64,000 nucleotides of DNA, taken from positions 18,414,001 through 18,478,000 of the forward strand of contig NC_039478.1 of assembly GCF_003590095.1 (NCBI RefSeq). The letters run 5' to 3'. The DNA is from Trichoplusia ni. Taxonomy: Eukaryota; Arthropoda; Insecta; Lepidoptera; Noctuidae. The notes beneath the pieces are model-generated. The model saw nothing but the letters and a program-made list of their open reading frames with translations. It made no database searches and was not told the DNA's origin. Both the position numbers and the translations under genes were made by a program. Numbering within the stretch: the first letter of the stretch is position 1; each line of letters opens with the position of its first letter. Positions 37,425-51,301 of this stretch are shown here, one piece after another.

Positions 37425-39265
37425 GATCTCGAGCCGCGAATCTGACAACTTTACTAGTAATCGTAAAAATTTACTAAAATCCCGTCTAAGTAATAATGAA
37501 TTAATTCATTGACTAATAATGTGTCAAATGGTTATCAACCTTAATGATACGTATAATATTTTGAAAATTAAAATTTTATTGACACCAATTTAAATATAAA
37601 ATGATATATTTTTGTAGAAAGTTAAACGCACATAGTACATAAGGTTCAAGAGATTACATTTGTCTTAAAAAGGCTTTGTTATAGTTCTAGTCTCGGTTTA
37701 GTCATTGACTAACATACGTCCAATTACGTCTTTTCAGAATACCTGAATGAATAAACGCTTCAAATGTTCTTAATGTATTTTGAGAAGGCCTGTTATATTA
37801 TGGATTTAAATGATTTAAAAAGATGATTGAACCATCCGTATTTAGATAAATATGTTGGTCCCTTTGCTATTTTAACTTAGCGAGCACTTGAAAATAAAAA
37901 TCATATAGAATATGTAAATACGGCCAAAAAGTACTTGCTACAAAGCAGTCGTCGAAGAAATGATTAAAAAGATGATTAATAAGAAAAAGAAAGAATTTAC
38001 TGTTGTAATTCTGAACTATTAAACTGTGATCTCCATAGCATAAACAACTGAATTACCCACAGACAAGGTCACGAATCAATGGGATTAGTAAGTTAGTTAG
38101 TGCCTAAATGTTCATTACATAGTTGAGTTAATTTTAACTGTACATCTACATTACATTTTATAAGTTTAATAAAATAAACAATAGATTTAAATATATATAT
38201 AGTAAATATTACGCGGATTATTTGTAATGTAGATGTGTTCGAGTCCTTCCATTGTGACGGCGTACTTGTTAGTTGTATAGTTAAATAAACGATGGTCGCA
38301 ATAATCATTATTTTGAATAAACACAATAATTGTTTCGATATAATTTTTATATTTTTTGTGATTAAACATTCAACGTTGGATTTTTTTCTTTTCTTTCTAT
38401 GGCAACACTGTAACATCGTTCATTTTCCGCCTTGAATATGTTTTAGTTACTAACACAACGCAACAAATATCTTTTATATTTTGGGGGTAGTTTATAACAT
38501 TTAAGACAGTCTTATTCCATTCATATTTTGACGCGTTTTGGTTACTTCTTTAAAACAGGTCGCCCTCTTAAACGCAATAAATATGTGACCTTAAAAACCA
38601 GTAATTTTTAATACTTAACAAAATGTGTTCACTATTTAGCAATACATATTACTTTGGGCGGGGCAATCATGGTGACTATAATATATATAATTCTCTCATA
38701 TTGTGGAGCTGGCCAAATCATTAGACATTTCGATTAAGTATTTTCTTAAAACATTTTAACCCAGTGGCTTATACAGTGGTTAATAAATTCGTTGACGGTA
38801 AAATGTTCTGCACGCTAAGGTTCAAAAAGTAACTTGTACGAAAAATATACTTCTCTTAATGTCTAGATTTTAATAAACTTAGCAATAATATTAAAAATTT
38901 CAATTGTAATTTCTTTCGTAACATCATTTTAAGACAAATTATTAAATTTATATTTTAAAATCAACTATTTTGAAAGAATTGCTTAATCACTCAAGTTTTA
39001 GGAATTGAAAATTAGTGAAATTAATAATTAAATCAAAGATTCTTTAATCTATTTATTTATTATGTATAATAATTTTAAATAATGTATGTCTTTATAAAAT
39101 CACGCCTGAATGTAAGTTCAAAATATACAGAACTGATTCGAATTGTGTTCTTGATGTTAGATAATAAAACAGTTTTAGAAATAAATGCTAGTTGGTTAAA
39201 AACGGTTTATAATCATTTTTATTGACAATAGTGGGACCTCTACAATGGTAGTAGGTACTATAGAG

Positions 39266-39351
39266 TGGCGCCCTGTACTCGCTCAATCTCGATCACGATC
39301 CGCGATCAAAATCCATGATTGATATTAAGATTGAGTGTGTACGGGGCGCCA
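39266..39351. mobile_element. Short MITE with TGGCGCC ends
   Basis: The left end TGGCGCCCTGTACTCGCTCA continues into ATCTCGATC. The right end GATTGAGTGTGTACGGGGCG plus CCA is its inverted counterpart. At 86 bp it is almost all terminal repeat. It belongs to the same family as the larger element 440 bp downstream. Confidence 0.75.
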
Positions 39352-39789
39352 ATGATTACGCGAATTATAGCACTTATTGTATGTATTTTATTTTTCATAT
39401 TTAAGGAGATGTTATTGGATTCCTAGTAATTATAACACTTACTTAATTTAATTCTTTCCTTGCCTTTGATTACTCTTAATTTAATTTATGAATACTTGAT
39501 TGTTTGAAAAATCGAAGAATTTGAGCACATCACCAAAGGGCAGTCGGAAATAACATTTAGCGCCGCTGCAGTGCCTAGTACTCTGGCAACAAAAAGATAA
39601 GTTACCTATTTTTTTTCTACCAAACTGTTATAATATATTTTATAAATGCTTTGTAAAATTTTATCTTATCTCATCCTTTTTATCGTTTCTTAGTTAAAAG
39701 TGACTAGTTGTAGTTAATTTGCATAGAAATTTGGGTTCCTAAATGAACTGTCATTTACATCACCATTTGTTTTCTCCTTAAACTCTTTT

Positions 39790-40042
39790 GGCGCTCCGTA
39801 CACGTTCAATCTCGATCGAAATCCGAAAACAAAATCAATGATTGCGATTTGGATCAATTGTGAATAAAGTCAATTATTGCGAGTGCGTGAGCAACCTGTA
39901 AATTGATCGTAGATCGCGATCAAGATTGATTGTGAAGCAAGCGCATGCGAAATAGACGACGGTATACTGACGGTCAATCTATTTCGGTTGATTATTCTTG
40001 TGATCGTAGATCGCAAATGAGATTGAGCTTGTACGAGGCGCC
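39790..40042. mobile_element. MITE with GGCGC ends, longer relative of the 39266 element
   Basis: The left end GGCGCTCCGTACACGTTCAA continues into TCTCGATCG. The inverted right end is GAGATTGAGCTTGTACGAGG plus CGCC. Internally, several GATCGTAGATCGCGATCA-like words repeat in both orientations, so sub-terminal repeats are present. It is non-coding. Confidence 0.75.
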
Positions 40043-40513
40043 TTTACTTACTTTTTAAACAAATAGTTATCATGTAGCAAATTATATTTACATTTTGTGA
40101 AGTTAACGCATTGAGAATTGTTTATCTTAATTGTTCATAAGCTTAGTTTGTATAGACTGCCTCACGGCTCCCTTAGATATAGTTTTGAATATTAAGTTTG
40201 TGATTAAATGAAGACGATGATTATTGAATAAAGTTTTGTTTCAAAAATCGTTGTTTTTTGTTTGTGTATTTACCATGATCCAAATCATGCTATGTAGTAT
40301 TTACATGCATAATTTATTTAGGTAGTCTTTCTTTGTATGGATAAAAACGTTAAGAAAATGTTATTCCGATACAAAATCTTCTAGTTGAATAGATGATCAA
40401 ATTGTTTACTTATATCTCATTTTAATCGCGAAACTCAGCGAGGTAAAAACCGCACATACGATGATAAAATGATTGATGACAATGATTAAAACACAAACGC
40501 CTGATGAAAATTC

Positions 40514-40519
40514 TTTATT
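40514..40519 (-). terminator. Polyadenylation signal of DHX38
   Basis: AATAAA on the minus strand lies only about 30 bases past the TGA at 40548-40550. This implies a very short 3' UTR. Confidence 0.5.
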
Positions 40520-40547
40520 GATCAAAAAAAGGGATATAATAATAAGA

Positions 40548-43500
40548 TCACAGGCCGAGCCTGTGCGGCGTCCGGCGCGGCGTGTTGAGACCGGGCGTCG
40601 CGATCTCCTGCTTTACAGGGACGTCTTCTTCTCGCTTCTTCCTTTCTTCTGCCATCTTCTGTTCAGCTTCTTTCATCTCCTCTTCCATCCGCTGAAGGTG
40701 GACTGCTGCTTCTTTGCGTTTGTCGCGGTTTGATCTGAAGAGAAAAGTTCGAGTTGTGGTAAACTATATTATATGTACATACAACCCTTGTGACTTAGAT
40801 CTAAAATCATGGCGAAGGTGTAAAAAAATAGAACTGGTCTATCTATCTCAAATATTATAAAAGGAAAACACATTCTCAATAGTCTCCTTGTTTATGTATA
40901 GAGTACCAGAACATTTTACTAACACAGAACGTATCAACGTCATCTCATCTTTTGACGAGCTACCATCCATCTACTACTACAATCCCAGAAATATGCCCTT
41001 AAATATACCATATCAGTACTCACTTGCCAGTCTCCTTGACACTGAAGAACATGGGTCCCAGTTCAGCCAGCCACCTGCCGTCGACCGCGGTCACGCAGTG
41101 CATGTACTCCTTGGTGGTCATCATGAGCTCGTGGTACACGACGTAGTCGGGAGAGTTCCCGAGCCCGAACAGCGCGGACGTCGGGTGCAGGTGGCAGGGC
41201 ATGCCTGTGCGGCAGTTCACGTACTCGCCGATACCCTTCAGGCGGGCGGCTTGCTGGAAGTACGCTGTGGGGGAAAAAATGAACTTATTTAGAAGAAATG
41301 TGTCAAGATATTTGTGGTGAGAAAATATTTTGATACAGATATGAGGGCGCACCGTCGCTCTTTAATGCTGGAATAGAACACAACCTTCAATACCCTAAAA
41401 AGTTATTGTGAAATATTTTGCCCTCATCATTTCATTAAGTACTGGGAAAAATTCAGACCTCCAGAATTTGTCAGATTGCAACCTAAAGCCATCAGACGAA
41501 TAGTTCCATTCATAACCAGACATGCTTAGCATACTATTATGTCTTCAGCCAATAGGAACTCCAAACACAAACATTATTCTTAATATCCCATAACATTCAG
41601 CATACTAACCTGAACAGATACACTTCCTGACGGTGTCCCAGTCGGTCCCGCAGGACACGAGCGGCAGCCGCTGCTGCTGCAGGATGTCCTTCAGCTGCTG
41701 CCGAACCTCGCGCACTTTCCGCATCGCCTTACCGTGGACGAAGTGTTCAGTGCACCATTGACCCGAGTAGCTGAAAATAACGAAGAAATATTATTTGGAA
41801 GAACGAAGTAAAAATTCGTATAAATACGTCCGTTAAGGAAAGATTCACGATGATGATAAAGCGAAATATCATTAATTAATCGTGGTAATTGTAACTTCAG
41901 AAGAAAATCAAAGAAATGAAAAGAAAAAGTTTTGTTTATAATCGTTACTTTGATTTATTATGCTATTGTCTGGTGTCTGCATATGCCCCGGCTTTTTCAA
42001 GAATATTGTCCGAATTCTAATTTTATACCCTTCAACGGTCAAAGCACATCTGTTAAGCTCATATGGTTCTTGAGCCATGTTTTATTGAAAATAGTTACTA
42101 CCCAATCGCCTGTCAAATTTGATGTAAAGCGATATAAATAGTTGTAAATTTTTTGGTTAATCAATCACACTAATGAGGACGAGTGTTTTTTAAAAGAATA
42201 CGGTTCAGCTTTTCTAAAATTCAGCTTATAATATATGTCACTTACTTGTTAGCCTTCCACTGGTTATACAGATGCAGCAGTGTGAGGTGGTCAGACTCCG
42301 GAACTTGGAACTTCTCCTTCACAGAGTCCGCCTCTTCCTCCCGGCCTTGAGGTCGGTAGAACACTGATGGCACTGACAGCATGGATACTGGAAAATGCAT
42401 TTGCAGTTGTTATTTGTTTATAACTTTCTTGTTTTTAGGAAATAGGCAAAATAGGAGAAAATTGTATTCCGCAAACGCGGTTGATAAATTGCATTCAGTT
42501 GGGTAGATTTTTTGGTCTGGCAATCAGAACAAAAACGAAATCGGGATAAAATTTTCTTAATTTTCATATCTTCCATATCAGACCTGACGACTTGTTTGCT
42601 ACTATAAGAGTCAGACTATCTATGAATACGCTGTTACATCAACACTTTAGATAAAAGCACGAACATTCCGTCACTACTGACCGATAACATAGACCTGCTA
42701 AAGAAGAATCATATCATTACAATATCTACTGACCTATAATGAGCACTTCAGCGCTGCAGCCCATCTCTGCGGACACGATGAGCATGTGGCACTGCGGCGG
42801 GTCGAGCGGGAACTCCGCCATCTGCCGGCCCAGCGCCGTCAGCGCGCCGGTGCCATCAAGAGCGCCCAGGATCCATAGCTGGTACATCGAGTTCAGGATC
42901 GTGTCCTAAGATAAAACGGATACTTAGTGAAGGTTATCTGCACCGTTAACTGAGGTCGCCACACCAAATCCATTGAGCGTGACGTGATGAGGACTCGATC
43001 ACTGCTTTGAAAATTGTGACTGTATTTGTGAAATCCCGCGGCACACGAATTTTCGAAGGGTTTTTCCAAGAAAGGAATCTTCCTCCTATTGACTCCAGAT
43101 TTTGGCTCATAAATTGGAAGTTTGGCTTAAAAACCGAAAAACCGACCTTTTTCGCATCATAGCTGCGATTAAGAACCACAACCACAACAAACACATATTT
43201 GAAACCAGTTGTTTACGCAATAACAAAAAGTTCACACCAACCTGCGGAGGCGGGTCCATGAAGTGGAAAGCTAATAGATCCTCAACGCCAAGAGACTTCA
43301 ACAGCAGCACGGTGTTAGCGAGGTTGGTGCGCTGTATCTCTGGCACTGTTGAGGACAGCAACTCGTGTTGGTATTGCCGCTGGGTGTAGAGGCAGAAGGC
43401 CTTGCCAGGGCCTGTGCGCCCAGCTCGGCCAGCTCGCTGCCTGGCGTTAGCCTGGCTTACTGGGTAGATCTGGAGAACAAATACAGGGGAAATTGAAAAA

Positions 43501-46500
43501 AGAAATAGTTTCGTAGATGGAATTTTCTGGTATGGTTTACTACCCGGTAGAAAAAAAACGAATAACTTCTAATCAATTTATATTGTTACAGAAAAATTTT
43601 TTCATTCAGCCCTACATAGGCGGAACAGGTAAAGTATATTAATTCACAATAACACCTTGTAAGTCTATATTCTTGCTAAAAAACGTGATAAGCAAGAAAC
43701 GCTAATAGAAGAATTGCACCAATTCTTTTTTTTACATTTCCCTATTGCATTTCTTAACTCCAATCAGTGGGCTGTTAATTTATAAAAACAATAAGGCGTC
43801 ATCAAAAGTGACAAGATTGTGTGATGATTACCTGCAGAGCGTCCATACCGATCCTAGGATTGTACACCTTCAGTTTGCAGTAGCCGCTGTCAATCACGTA
43901 CATGATGCCGTCCACAGTCAGTGAGGTTTCTGAAAAGGGTTGTTCCTCCTTTAATATACGGCACAGGTTTATGTCAGAATTCCTTTGTTCCAGGGTTATT
44001 CAAGGATTATTAAAAGTATTAAAAACTTCACAAACGGACATCTTTTGGCCATGACTCTGAATACTGGATGTTATAGAATCAGTATTGGAATTCGTGTTTG
44101 AGATCATCACCATCCTAGCCTGTCTCAACCACGTTGGGGTCGGCTTCCAGTCTTACCGGATGCAGCTAAATACCAGTATTTTAGAAGGAGCGACTGCCTT
44201 TCTGACCTCCTCAACCCACACAATACTGCTAGTAGTAAGACTCCAATATCCATTATTATGACAAATAAGTACACGTAACCTGCAATATTAGTAGCGACAA
44301 TGCATTTCCTCTGGCCGGGTGGCGCGCGCTGGAAGATCTTGGCTTGCAGGTCGGCGGGCAGCTGAGAGTATATCGGAAGAACTGTCAGCGGTGGAGCGCT
44401 GTCCAGGTCAGCTAGACGTTCTGTTAGCACCTGTAGGCATAAGTTGTTATTGAAAATTAATATTTGCAGTGAGTGTAGTAATGTATAGGATAACATACAG
44501 TTTATAATGTAAGAAAAGTAAATACGCAGATAAACATCCTTATCCCTCCTCCTCCTTATCGCTAAAGTACGTTTTCGGGACGCCATAAGGGCAGGTTTTC
44601 AGTTTTTGTAAGTAGATGCGACTACTAAAAAAGTCTAGACTATAGAAAAATCAGGAGATACCTGATGTGGAGGCTAGTGTTGGTCTCTCTCTGTAGGTAA
44701 ATGAAGCCCATCTCCATGTGCCTTCTACGTACTAATTCCTACGAACTTTCAGCATTATAAAAGTAAAAAAAAGTGTCGAGTATTTCAAAATAAAAGTGCA
44801 ACTTAGACCTCGGACCTTGATCTACATCCACAGTTTAAAAAGTTATGTGCTTCTTCTTACCTCGCAAGTAACCTCAATGTCCTCTTGACCCGGCATGAAG
44901 ATCAGGATGTCTCCCTCATCAGGCTGCAGGTGAATCTGCAGAGCCTGTAAATGTAATACAATAATACAATAAGAATTATTACACAGTATTTTGACATTAC
45001 ATAGAGCTGAATCCAGCATCAGAATGGGTGGCCACTGGAGCTCCGGATAACAACTTTGAAATTGTCTATTCAGGGTACCCCACCCTGATTTTAAATATTT
45101 CCAAAGCATAAAGCCAATCTATAACGCATAACCATGAGTTCTATAATTAAAACTCGTTGTTGAAAAGGCAAGGCGGTTGGTTGGTTACATGATTTCATGT
45201 TCATGACTCCAATTTAAAGGTTCTTGCTAAGCTTTTTACTATTTTCCAAAAGAAACATAATGGATAGACATTTGACATTTCATGGCAGATGAACTCTTCC
45301 ATGCATATGAATCATACAATATTGATCACAATCAATCAGAATTGCTGTCAGATCCATCAGCAGATTGCATTCAGTGCAAATGAGCCCCAATTGTGATAAA
45401 CGCAGTCGCTTTCTAATCAACAGTGGAATGTAAAACGGTTTGCTAATGGGTACGTTTTCGGTTCATGAACTTTGGCCTTTTGGTTTGTCTGTCATATATT
45501 TTGATGAATGTAAGACCAATTTTCTAATAGGTTTGGTTAATGTATGGTGTGGCGATCGGTGAGTTATAAAGTTTATTTCTTTGGGAACTTGCCTGTATAG
45601 GTATCGTGTGTATATATAGGTACTTGTAGGGATTCCCTGTATTTTTATGCAATTTTTAAAGCCGTGTGTTTATTTAATAATGTACCTCTAACAATTCCTT
45701 CAATTACATGAGAACAAAATTTAACAAAGAAATTGATGTTTTACATAAAAAAGGACAGGGGTCAAGAAAGGGCCATTTCTTCTTCTAAAATTGACCACTA
45801 AGACTTAATAAATATATTTGTCTCTAAATCGTCGAAGGTAAGGAGGTTTAATAGAAAAACCTATGCGTTACTATAATGTTGGCGCCACCACAGGCAGGTA
45901 ACGAGCCGATAATTACCAATTATTACGTAACCACGAAGGTTAATTAACTGCGCGTGGCACGATTCTATTAGCTGTTATCCCGTTATGCCTACTTGCAGTA
46001 TAAGGAGGTAAACATTGGACTGTTTGTACATTACAGGGTCCTGGACACCATTTCTTAAAGTAGCAGTTGCAGTTGTGAATGAGAGACGCCTCTATATACC
46101 GTTTAGGTCGCTAGTGGTAGCAGGCCTTAGAGGTCGTACATTAGAGGTCGAAGCAGAAGAAATAAATAGGTTCTGTCTCAACAATATTTGAATAAAATAC
46201 GAAACCTACTGAAATAAAACTAGCAATGTTGCATATTAGAAGCTTGAATTTCGAACTAGTATAGTTTACATTTCCACGTCACTTAAATTACAATAAATTT
46301 GTTTATTTAAATTTTCGGCGGGTATTTTTTTTTAACCTGTAATTACAAATTTGCAAACAAGTGGAGGAAGATCCTGCTTAGTACCTCTAAAAGTACAATA
46401 CAATACCACGTACAACAGAGAGTTCATTGCACGAAACGTATACCGTACAAATTTAATTAGTCGAGCAATCGATACCGCCGCACCTCGCCTGAAAACATTG

Positions 46501-49500
46501 TCAGCTGATCGGCGCCATCTTGAAACGTGATTCTGTACTAATGGGGATATTGACTGGGTTTTAAAAATATTATCCTATCTATTTAGTTACTTAGTGTTAT
46601 TTTTAATGTTTTTATTTTGTTTACCGGAAAATAATTGTTTAGTACGGCAGTTATTTTTAATATATTTTTATTTTGTGTAATGTAAAAATAATTGTGGTAA
46701 TATTTTTATAGAAGGACGTTAAAGATACAATTGTTGTAATTAAAGATTATTGTCATCAATGTAGTCGTATGTTCACTTCGGCAACCGATTCAGGATAATT
46801 GCTTTACAGTTGGATGCAGTTACATTAAGTGTCGTATGTTTTCTCAATAGGATTATTTGGAAGAAACTGATGAGCAATGAACATCAAGCTTCCTACGGTG
46901 AAAATATAATACCCCAAACAAAAAAAAAAAACTATTATGTTAGTCCTAAATCATGAGTCGTGTACACGAAGCTGCTTTCAAAGTAAATACTTTAAAATTT
47001 CCTAGATCAAGGCATAAAGAGCGAGTCGGGACCGGTTTTCGGTTCTGGGTTCCGTAGAAATGTCAAAAAAATATTTTCCCTAATTTTAAACTTTCCATGG
47101 CCATTCTGGTATTTTTTAATTACAATTAATATTCATCATCTCTATTATTTTAACTGCCTGTCCTTATTTCGTTTTATTTAAGGTGAGCACAACACGTTTT
47201 TCTATTCAATATCTACTGTTGTACTGTACTAGGCTATTAGCAAAAAAGAGATATGAAACCACGCATATCCACATAAATCCAGTCAAAACTGCTCAAACTT
47301 AAGCCTAGCTGTATAACTATATAAATTGGCTTATCCACTATTTGTTTTTAAGATGGTAGTAAAACTTTAATTACTGACTCTAATCCTGTCATAATATCCT
47401 TAAGTAAAGGCTGTCTTAAACCCACTTTATCTAAATACATTAACAGATATGAGGGTCGTATGGTAAGGACAGCCAGTGACCTTAACGGCCGCGTCCTTCG
47501 AAAGGTCATATGGGCAGTTATCAAGCAACACGCATGCGTAGAAAATGCATTGAACAAGCGAGGAATGTACTGGGATCGTTGCACTTGGCGTGACGTTGTC
47601 ACTGAGTTTATACACGAAATAATAAATAAAAGTGATGGAAAATTTTGTAGATTACTGAGTAGAAATAAATGTGGTTCTTTTTGTCAGTTTGAGAGATAAC
47701 ATGCAAGCTAAAATTGTATTAAGAATTTTTGTCCTTTATGAGCAATTAAATGCATAGTTTAAGTTAAGTGTTATGGTCCAATATAGATACAGGCTTATGA
47801 AAATAACTGTAATGCATATTTGTTAGTAACAGTGTTTTTTAAACGACTTTGTTAAGGTATTTAATTCTTATGTCGAGGGAGATTTCACAAACACTTAAGT
47901 CGTATACATAAAGACACCTACAGTCAGGACAAGCATGACGAGCTGTGCTCGAGCACCGAGGATCGAACCCGCGAAACGTCACGCCGTGGTTTTGGCGTGA
48001 TGACCTACAGGCGAAGGAAGAAATTTTGATAGAGGTATATCCAGGAATGTATTAAAGTAGCGAATGCGCTAATATCAAACCGCAGGAGATAGGATGCGCA
48101 AAATTTCTGTAGAGCTGATTGTCAAATTTTGGTACTAAAAGAGACAGATAAAGATGCTTAAGCACTCATGATTTCTATTCAAACCCATAAACTTGAACTT
48201 CAGCCCATAACGAACGCCTTTATATATTTTTAAGAGCAAGTGAAGCATGCCTAAATCTAAGACGGTCAAACCACCAGTAAACTAAAACCAAACGCGTAAG
48301 ACTAAACTAAACGTATACAAACGAGATCATACATCTCGTCCGTTTACCAGCAGACACGGCTAATACCAACATATTACTATTAATTGCAAAAGCGAGTTTA
48401 TCCGTGCATTCTTGCACCGAGCGGGAATCGAAGTAACGCGGTCGGGGCCCGTAGTTCGTTGACACCAGATGTTAGGGTTACCAACATATTTGGTAGTGGT
48501 TTTAGGAAAAAAATATGTTTTATCTACATTCTGAACATGTTGTCTGGATATGCATTTCAGGATTATTTTAGGAGGCTATCCTCTTATACCATTACATTTG
48601 TAACTATGGCAATGCTTCTCGACGCCATAGAACTGAGTCAGTTTTATAAAAACTAAAATCAAAGACAATGGGTGTTTCGGTAAATTGACAGTTCAAGTAA
48701 AGGTAGTTAAGAATGACCGAAATAAATAATCCTGATCAGGTCACACAGAATAATTGCTCGTCAATATTAATAACTGCTCAAAAATTAAGAGGTTCTCAAT
48801 CTCAATTTCTTTTGTTTGTTAAGTATCTGAGAACTTCAGACGGGATGAACCTATTTTGTTGTTTTTTATCATTTAGCGTTAAATAATATTTTTGTTTTTC
48901 AGCGAAAAAGTAAAGAACTTTAGTAACAAGTAAGATAAATATCAGAACTCATGGTAACACTATAGTGCGCGGGCAGTCTTGTAGTGAGCGGCATTCTAAC
49001 AATTCGCAACGCTCGTGATATCTAGCCGGTGAACTATTTGCATTAGATACGTTTTTATTTTGTCTAACAAATTGTTTTAACAAAATTTAAGGTAACAATT
49101 TTATGAGAACTCTTCGAGGGCACGAAACAGACATGGAAAATAGAACGGGAAACAAATATTTTCTATTTCCCAAACTGCAAACAAACAAAAAAGGTTTCTT
49201 ATAACTAAATTAGCTCTTATAAAAGGATTAGCGCCACCTTCGTATTGGAAATATTATATTTTATTACTTTACTTACCAAGAATTATTGTTATTTTACATA
49301 TTGCATTGTCTTTCTTCCATACATTATCAACAAACTTATTTATAACTTAAGTACATGTTGATAAGTATTTCGAATTTTATTTAGAACTTTGGTCTGAGAG
49401 CAAAAGGGAAAACTTACTAAGAGGTGTCACCCAACATTAATTGCACTAAAAACATCATTAACACATAACGAGCAATAACTCCAGTTTCTATTTCCTTACA

Positions 49501-51301
49501 ATTACGAACAATTGTTTGCCAATAATGGAGTTCGATTATCATTTTTTGTTCAGTTTCATTTGAGGAAGCAGGCATTACTTAAGTCTATGAATAATGCTAA
49601 TTATTTAAACGATGTATAATTGTGTTGTTGTGTGAACCGGTTGCATTCGGAACGGCAACGTTTGAGTTGGTTTTGTCTAACTTTTTAGTAATTGGAAGAG
49701 ACAATTCGACGGATGAGCACATCACTAGCAACTATGAGAATTAGCAATGATATATTACAGTCGTGAAAAATGTGTGTCAATTAAGCAATTAATAAGAATC
49801 ATACCACGATTTTTTAACGTCACTATTAACACAATATTTATATTTAGTAGTTTCGTAATAAATTTAATATTAAAATTAAAATATTGCCTGAGGAGCTGTA
49901 ACTGATATTCATGGGTTTTTAAATCTATTATATTATTACTCAAATTTCTTTTTTGATATTCATTACTATAAAAAAATTTAGAATATAGGTTGCGTTCACG
50001 AAACTTTTCCAGACAGTTATAACTCAATAAGTTCATTGAATAGATTGGCGGTCAAATAATATGTAGATTAGAAGTCTGTCATTGGTATAAAAATAATGGC
50101 CTAACAACAGCCCTATTGTTCTCCAGCTATAGCAACCGAGAGTATCAATAACTCACTCAATTCATTTCGAGATAAGGTCAAAAAATGCGACACCAATTTA
50201 GGTTTTAGCGATTTGAATCATGAAGCGTTGGGTTTTCAGCTGTAGATGATTTGTTCTTTTAAATATTCATTTTACTAAGATATAGTCTGTATTTTAAATT
50301 CACATATGCACTTTTTGGGAACTATGTATAAATAACCAACCCATTTAGAACAGAGTCGCGACCGACCCCGTGACACTGGCTAAAGCAGAAGAAGGGGCCC
50401 GGGGTGGTTTTATTCGGTGGAAATTCGACTTATCTCCACCCCGTGCCCTCTACGTGGGTTGAAGTCATTAGAGTTTCAACCCGTAGATAAAAAAAGAGCA
50501 AATTTAGAACTATTTCACAAATTTAACATTTCGATTCTAACAAACACTTAACCACGTCCAAATAAGTCCGGGGTCATGCGACGTGTGAAGGTATATATGT
50601 ATGTTAGGCAACATATCACCGAGGTGTGGTCACTGGCCACTAACGATAATGAAACCATTACATTTGCCATTAGATAAATACACTCGAAGTGCAAACAATG
50701 TCCACAGGTCAGGCTGTAAATTTGTATTAGAGGGAACTTTATGCGTGAACGATTAACGAGATAACGGTGGCATTATAACATTGTGAAAGGTCGGTAAACA
50801 GACCTTTCAAAAGGAATAGTTATTAATTAATTTCCATGTATAGTTAGCCTATTATTGTCCCACTAAAGGCTCATTAAGCATATGGAAGAATATGCTATTT
50901 ATTTTTAATTTAATTTATTTTTAAATTTAACCGATTCTGACAGGGGTTGCCTCATGGATATAGATGGATCTTGCTTGAAAATACTTGAATATTATATGGT
51001 CGTTTCATAACTATTTAGCTCATAGTTAAAAAAATATGTGTCTCAATTCTCCTTTCTTGGAAGGAAAGGCAAGCATCACGATATACTTTACACAGTACAT
51101 TGAATAGTTAACACAACTTACCTGTTTAACAGCGCCATCTACGTAGTCCTCACAGACATTTTTCGCGAAGAAAGTCTCGACGGGGAAGGTCCGTCCTGGT
51201 ATAGTGAACGTGGGCACGTTGCCGAAGAACGTAGAGAACTTCGTGGAGTCCATGGTGGCTGACGTCACGATCAGCTTCAAATCGGAGCGACGGGCCACCA
51301 C
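40548..51301 (-). CDS. DHX38: DEAH-box splicing helicase PRP16/DHX38, C-terminal half (partial)
   Basis: Ten exons on the minus strand, in transcript order: 51301-51122, 44944-44861, 44430-44280, 43929-43832, 43469-43242, 42905-42734, 42387-42246, 41770-41610, 41264-41024 and 40734-40548. All have GT..AG borders and phases that join in frame to 547 residues ending at TGA. Helicase motifs seen: III (VTSATMD), IV-region FMPGQEDIE, V (TNIAETSLTVDG) and VI (QRAGRAGRTGPG). The winged-helix/HA2 region and OB fold follow (GMPCHLHPTSALFG). The charged tail ends TPRRTPHRLGL, specific to PRP16. PRP16 uses ATP to remodel the spliceosome between the two catalytic steps. Motifs I, Ia and the DEAH box are upstream, outside the window. 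The start is therefore missing. Intron 51121-44945 is 6.2 kb. Confidence 0.95.
44104..44225 (+). repeat. Dispersed repeat in a DHX38 intron
   Basis: CAACCACGTTGGGGTCGGCT, CCGGATGCAGCTAAATACCA and GGAGCGACTGCCTTTCTGAC are in the order of the family also seen at 18020-18290. It lies in the intron between exons 43832-43929 and 44280-44430 and ends some 55 bp before the latter. Confidence 0.65.
47855..48012 (-). mobile_element. tRNA-derived SINE copy 1
   Basis: On the minus strand a B box with stem, GCGGGTTCGATCCTCGG, lies near the 5' end, followed by a body ending near TTAATACC. The body (TTTAATTCTTATGTCGAGGG on the plus strand) aligns with the copy at 54137-54300 (TTTAATCCTTTTGTCGCGGA). Two independent copies sharing head and body support a SINE. 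Confidence 0.65.
50350..50490 (-). repeat. GC-rich dispersed repeat in the DHX38 intron
   Basis: Much more GC-rich than its surroundings. The minus strand carries AAACCACCCCGGGCC and CTTCTTCTGCTTTAGCC, resembling a LINE-tail repeat of moths. At one end, TCTACGTGGGTTGAA and TTCAACCCGTAGA form an imperfect stem (about 50450-50488). Confidence 0.4.

Larger units (their letters stand above)
37425..40513. other. Spacer between convergent AUP1 and DHX38 genes
   Basis: No supported gene. The small minus-strand frame around 38093-38416 is AT-rich, resembles nothing known and is not credited. Two related MITEs (39266-39351 and 39790-40042) are the only structured elements seen. Confidence 0.6.
44945..51121. 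other. DHX38: Large DHX38 intron (6.2 kb)
   Basis: AT-rich with no internal gene I can support. The plus-strand frame at 47460-47699 resembles nothing known. It holds a SINE at 47855-48012, a GGGTTCCGTA fragment near 47048, a tRNA-like piece near 48380-48470 and a GC-rich dispersed repeat at 50350-50490. Confidence 0.7.

Noticed and set aside
38093..38416. 107-codon minus-strand frame between AUP1 and DHX38
   Set aside because: AT-rich, Ile/Lys-heavy composition, no domain, no promoter or poly(A) context; long AT-rich frames of this size are expected by chance.
47460..47699. 79-codon plus-strand frame in the DHX38 intron
   Set aside because: No recognised family, no flanking splice sites or poly(A) signal, and an equally long frame on the opposite strand.
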